From Actinomycetes bacterium (lineage in GTDB: Bacteria; Actinomycetota; Acidimicrobiia; Acidimicrobiales; Acidimicrobiaceae): a DNA stretch of 6,759 bases. Position numbers and translations under genes: made by a program. The notes under the pieces were generated by a model, which was not told the DNA's origin, ran no database searches, and saw nothing but the letters and a program-made list of their open reading frames with translations. Below are positions 6,322 to 6,759 of the stretch, piece by piece (the first letter of the stretch is position 1; every line of letters starts with the position of its first letter). Location: contig JAKAOC010000128.1 in the NCBI GenBank assembly GCA_021823385.1, forward strand, positions 1-6,759, in the 5' to 3' direction.

Positions 6322-6327
6322 AAACTA
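6322..6327 (-). promoter_or_regulatory. Putative -10 box for dcd (leaderless)
   Basis: On the minus strand TAGTTT (TANNNT) is separated from the ATG at 6313 by 8 nt, so transcription would begin within a base or two of the start codon. The preceding 20 nt show no ribosome-binding site, and no clear -35 box is visible. Confidence 0.4.
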
Positions 6328-6385
6328 GCGGAGCGGACGGCTCTGCCTCGCACGCAACGACGTGCAGACGATCCCCTCCCCCGGC

Positions 6386-6391
6386 TACGAT
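6386..6391 (+). promoter_or_regulatory. Putative -10 box for tRNA-Gly
   Basis: TACGAT lies 10 nt before the mature tRNA 5' end, which would give a short 5' leader for RNase P to remove. A -35 element at the right distance is poor (TGCAGA at 6363-6368, 17-nt spacer). Confidence 0.45.
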
Positions 6392-6401
6392 GTCTTACCA
6401 C

Positions 6402-6475
6402 GCGGGCGTAGTTCAGCGGCAGAACATCAGCTTCCCAAGCTGAGAACGCGGGTTCGATTCCCGTCGCCCGCTCCA
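6402..6475 (+). tRNA. tRNA-Gly (anticodon CCC)
   Basis: A complete cloverleaf can be folded. Acceptor 6402-6408 (GCGGGCG) pairs perfectly with 6465-6471 (CGCCCGC). The D stem is GTTC/GAAC (6411-6414/6422-6425). The anticodon stem is TCAGC/GCTGA (6427-6431/6439-6443) with loop TTCCCAA, giving anticodon CCC at 6434-6436. The T stem is GCGGG/CCCGT with loop TTCGATT (6448-6464). U at the discriminator position suits glycine tRNAs, and CCA (6473-6475) is encoded. It decodes GGG glycine codons. The 3' end shows no duplicated copy in this window, so there is no evidence of an inserted element. Confidence 0.96.
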
Positions 6476-6496
6476 CGGGTTACATACAAAACTGAC

Positions 6497-6548
6497 GAGG
6501 TCACACCTACAAAAGTGCATCACCAGAATGCACCATGGGTGTGACCTT
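6497..6548. repeat. Long two-tier hairpin downstream of tRNA-Gly
   Basis: Outer arms AGGTCACACC (6498-6507) and GGTGTGACCT (6538-6547) are perfectly complementary over 10 bp and extend with G-U and A-U pairs. Inside, GTGCAT (6515-6520) pairs with ATGCAC (6528-6533) around a 7-nt loop. The structure starts 22 nt after the tRNA CCA, and TTCGTGTTTTA follows it. It may terminate the tRNA transcript, or be a remnant or target of a mobile element; I cannot decide which. Confidence 0.75.
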
Positions 6549-6627
6549 CGTGTTTTACCAGGCATTGGCCCACTGAGGCCGCCTCGAATTAGTTCCAGCC
6601 GACGACGATTGTGGCTTGGGGGTGATT

Positions 6628-6644
6628 GGGCGGAGGCTCCGCCC
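6628..6644. repeat. G+C-rich hairpin, possible terminator of the right-edge gene
   Basis: GGGCGGAG, central G, CTCCGCCC: a perfect inverted repeat with 8-nt arms. It begins 34 nt after the stop of the partial minus-strand gene at the right edge. No T-run flanks it. The rest of the non-coding stretch from 6549 to 6678 shows no gene or further signal to me. Confidence 0.45.
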
Positions 6645-6671
6645 CGGGGTTTGCCGGCGGCGTGGGACGGG

Positions 6672-6689
6672 GGCCCGCTCAGGCGGGCC
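6672..6689. terminator. Hairpin spanning the stop codon of the right-edge gene
   Basis: GGCCCGC, loop TCAG, GCGGGCC: perfect 7-bp stem with a 4-nt loop. The minus-strand TGA at 6679-6681 lies in the loop. No T-run follows on the minus strand (the next bases are C-rich), so it is at best a Rho-independent-like or mRNA 3'-end stabilising structure. Confidence 0.35.
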
Positions 6690-6759
6690 GGTAGTCCCGG
6701 ATGTCCTCGGACCTGCGCCTGGCCCTACGTCGGGCGGGCTCGCCCTTCTCGGCCAGGCT
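6679..6759 (-). CDS. Unidentified protein, C-terminal 26 residues only
   Basis: The minus strand is open from the right window edge to a TGA at 6679-6681. The tail is very charged (EKGEPARRRARRR, then SEDIRDYRPA), and all but two of the 26 codons end in G or C, which suits a real gene of this genome. No family is recognised; it could be the cytoplasmic tail of a membrane protein or any basic C-terminus. Alternative frames are also open over this short distance, so the call rests on codon bias and the hairpin at the stop. Confidence 0.4.
   Translation of the reverse strand, partial: SLAEKGEPARRRARRRSEDIRDYRPA

Noticed and set aside
6402..6759. Genomic-island attachment site at the tRNA-Gly 3' end
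   Set aside because: There is no second copy of the tRNA 3' sequence, no integrase, and no clear composition change other than the hairpin; the idea stays open only as a check beyond the window.

Overview
The window looks like ordinary chromosome from a high-G+C bacterium, most probably an actinobacterial lineage. Reasons: G+C-rich sequence with strong G/C preference at third codon positions, an actinobacterial-style dCTP deaminase, a single-polypeptide EtfD-like iron-sulfur oxidoreductase, and several genes with no Shine-Dalgarno but a TANNNT box a few bases before the start codon. I cannot place it below phylum level and see no phage, transposase or CRISPR. No clearly new system is obvious. 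The most suggestive locus is an overlapping pair, a cyclic-nucleotide-binding domain gene followed by a GNAT acetyltransferase gene.

Layout. The 3' part of gpmA (glycolysis, + strand) meets tail-to-tail, with a 3-nt gap, a CPA2-type cation/proton antiporter (- strand). A divergent intergenic region separates the antiporter from a secreted lipoprotein with the Yx(FWY)xxD repeat (+). Next come a stand-alone cyclic-nucleotide-binding protein (+) and, overlapping it by 14 nt, a RimJ/RimL-like N-acetyltransferase (+). A perfect 8-bp hairpin lies in the acetyltransferase 3' end, pointing at the converging gene. That gene is a 686-aa membrane-anchored Fe-S oxidoreductase of the EtfD/HdrD-like family (-). 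Upstream of it on the same strand lies dcd (dCTP deaminase, probably bifunctional with dUTPase). The 162-nt dcd/etfD spacer carries a compact cluster of inverted repeats, the best operator candidate in the window. A tRNA-Gly(CCC) gene runs divergently from dcd and is followed by a long hairpin. The right edge holds the 3' end of an unidentified gene on the - strand with two G+C-rich hairpins around and after its stop.

How the genes may work together. The EtfD-like protein is expected to pass electrons from reduced electron-transfer flavoprotein (fatty-acid oxidation) to menaquinone. gpmA serves glycolysis and gluconeogenesis, and dcd supplies dUMP for thymidylate synthesis. The cNMP-domain/GNAT pair could be a split form of a cyclic-nucleotide-controlled acetyltransferase. 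In mycobacteria such an enzyme (Pat) is one fused protein that regulates acyl-CoA and fatty-acid metabolism, so its position beside an EtfD-like gene is suggestive but unproven.
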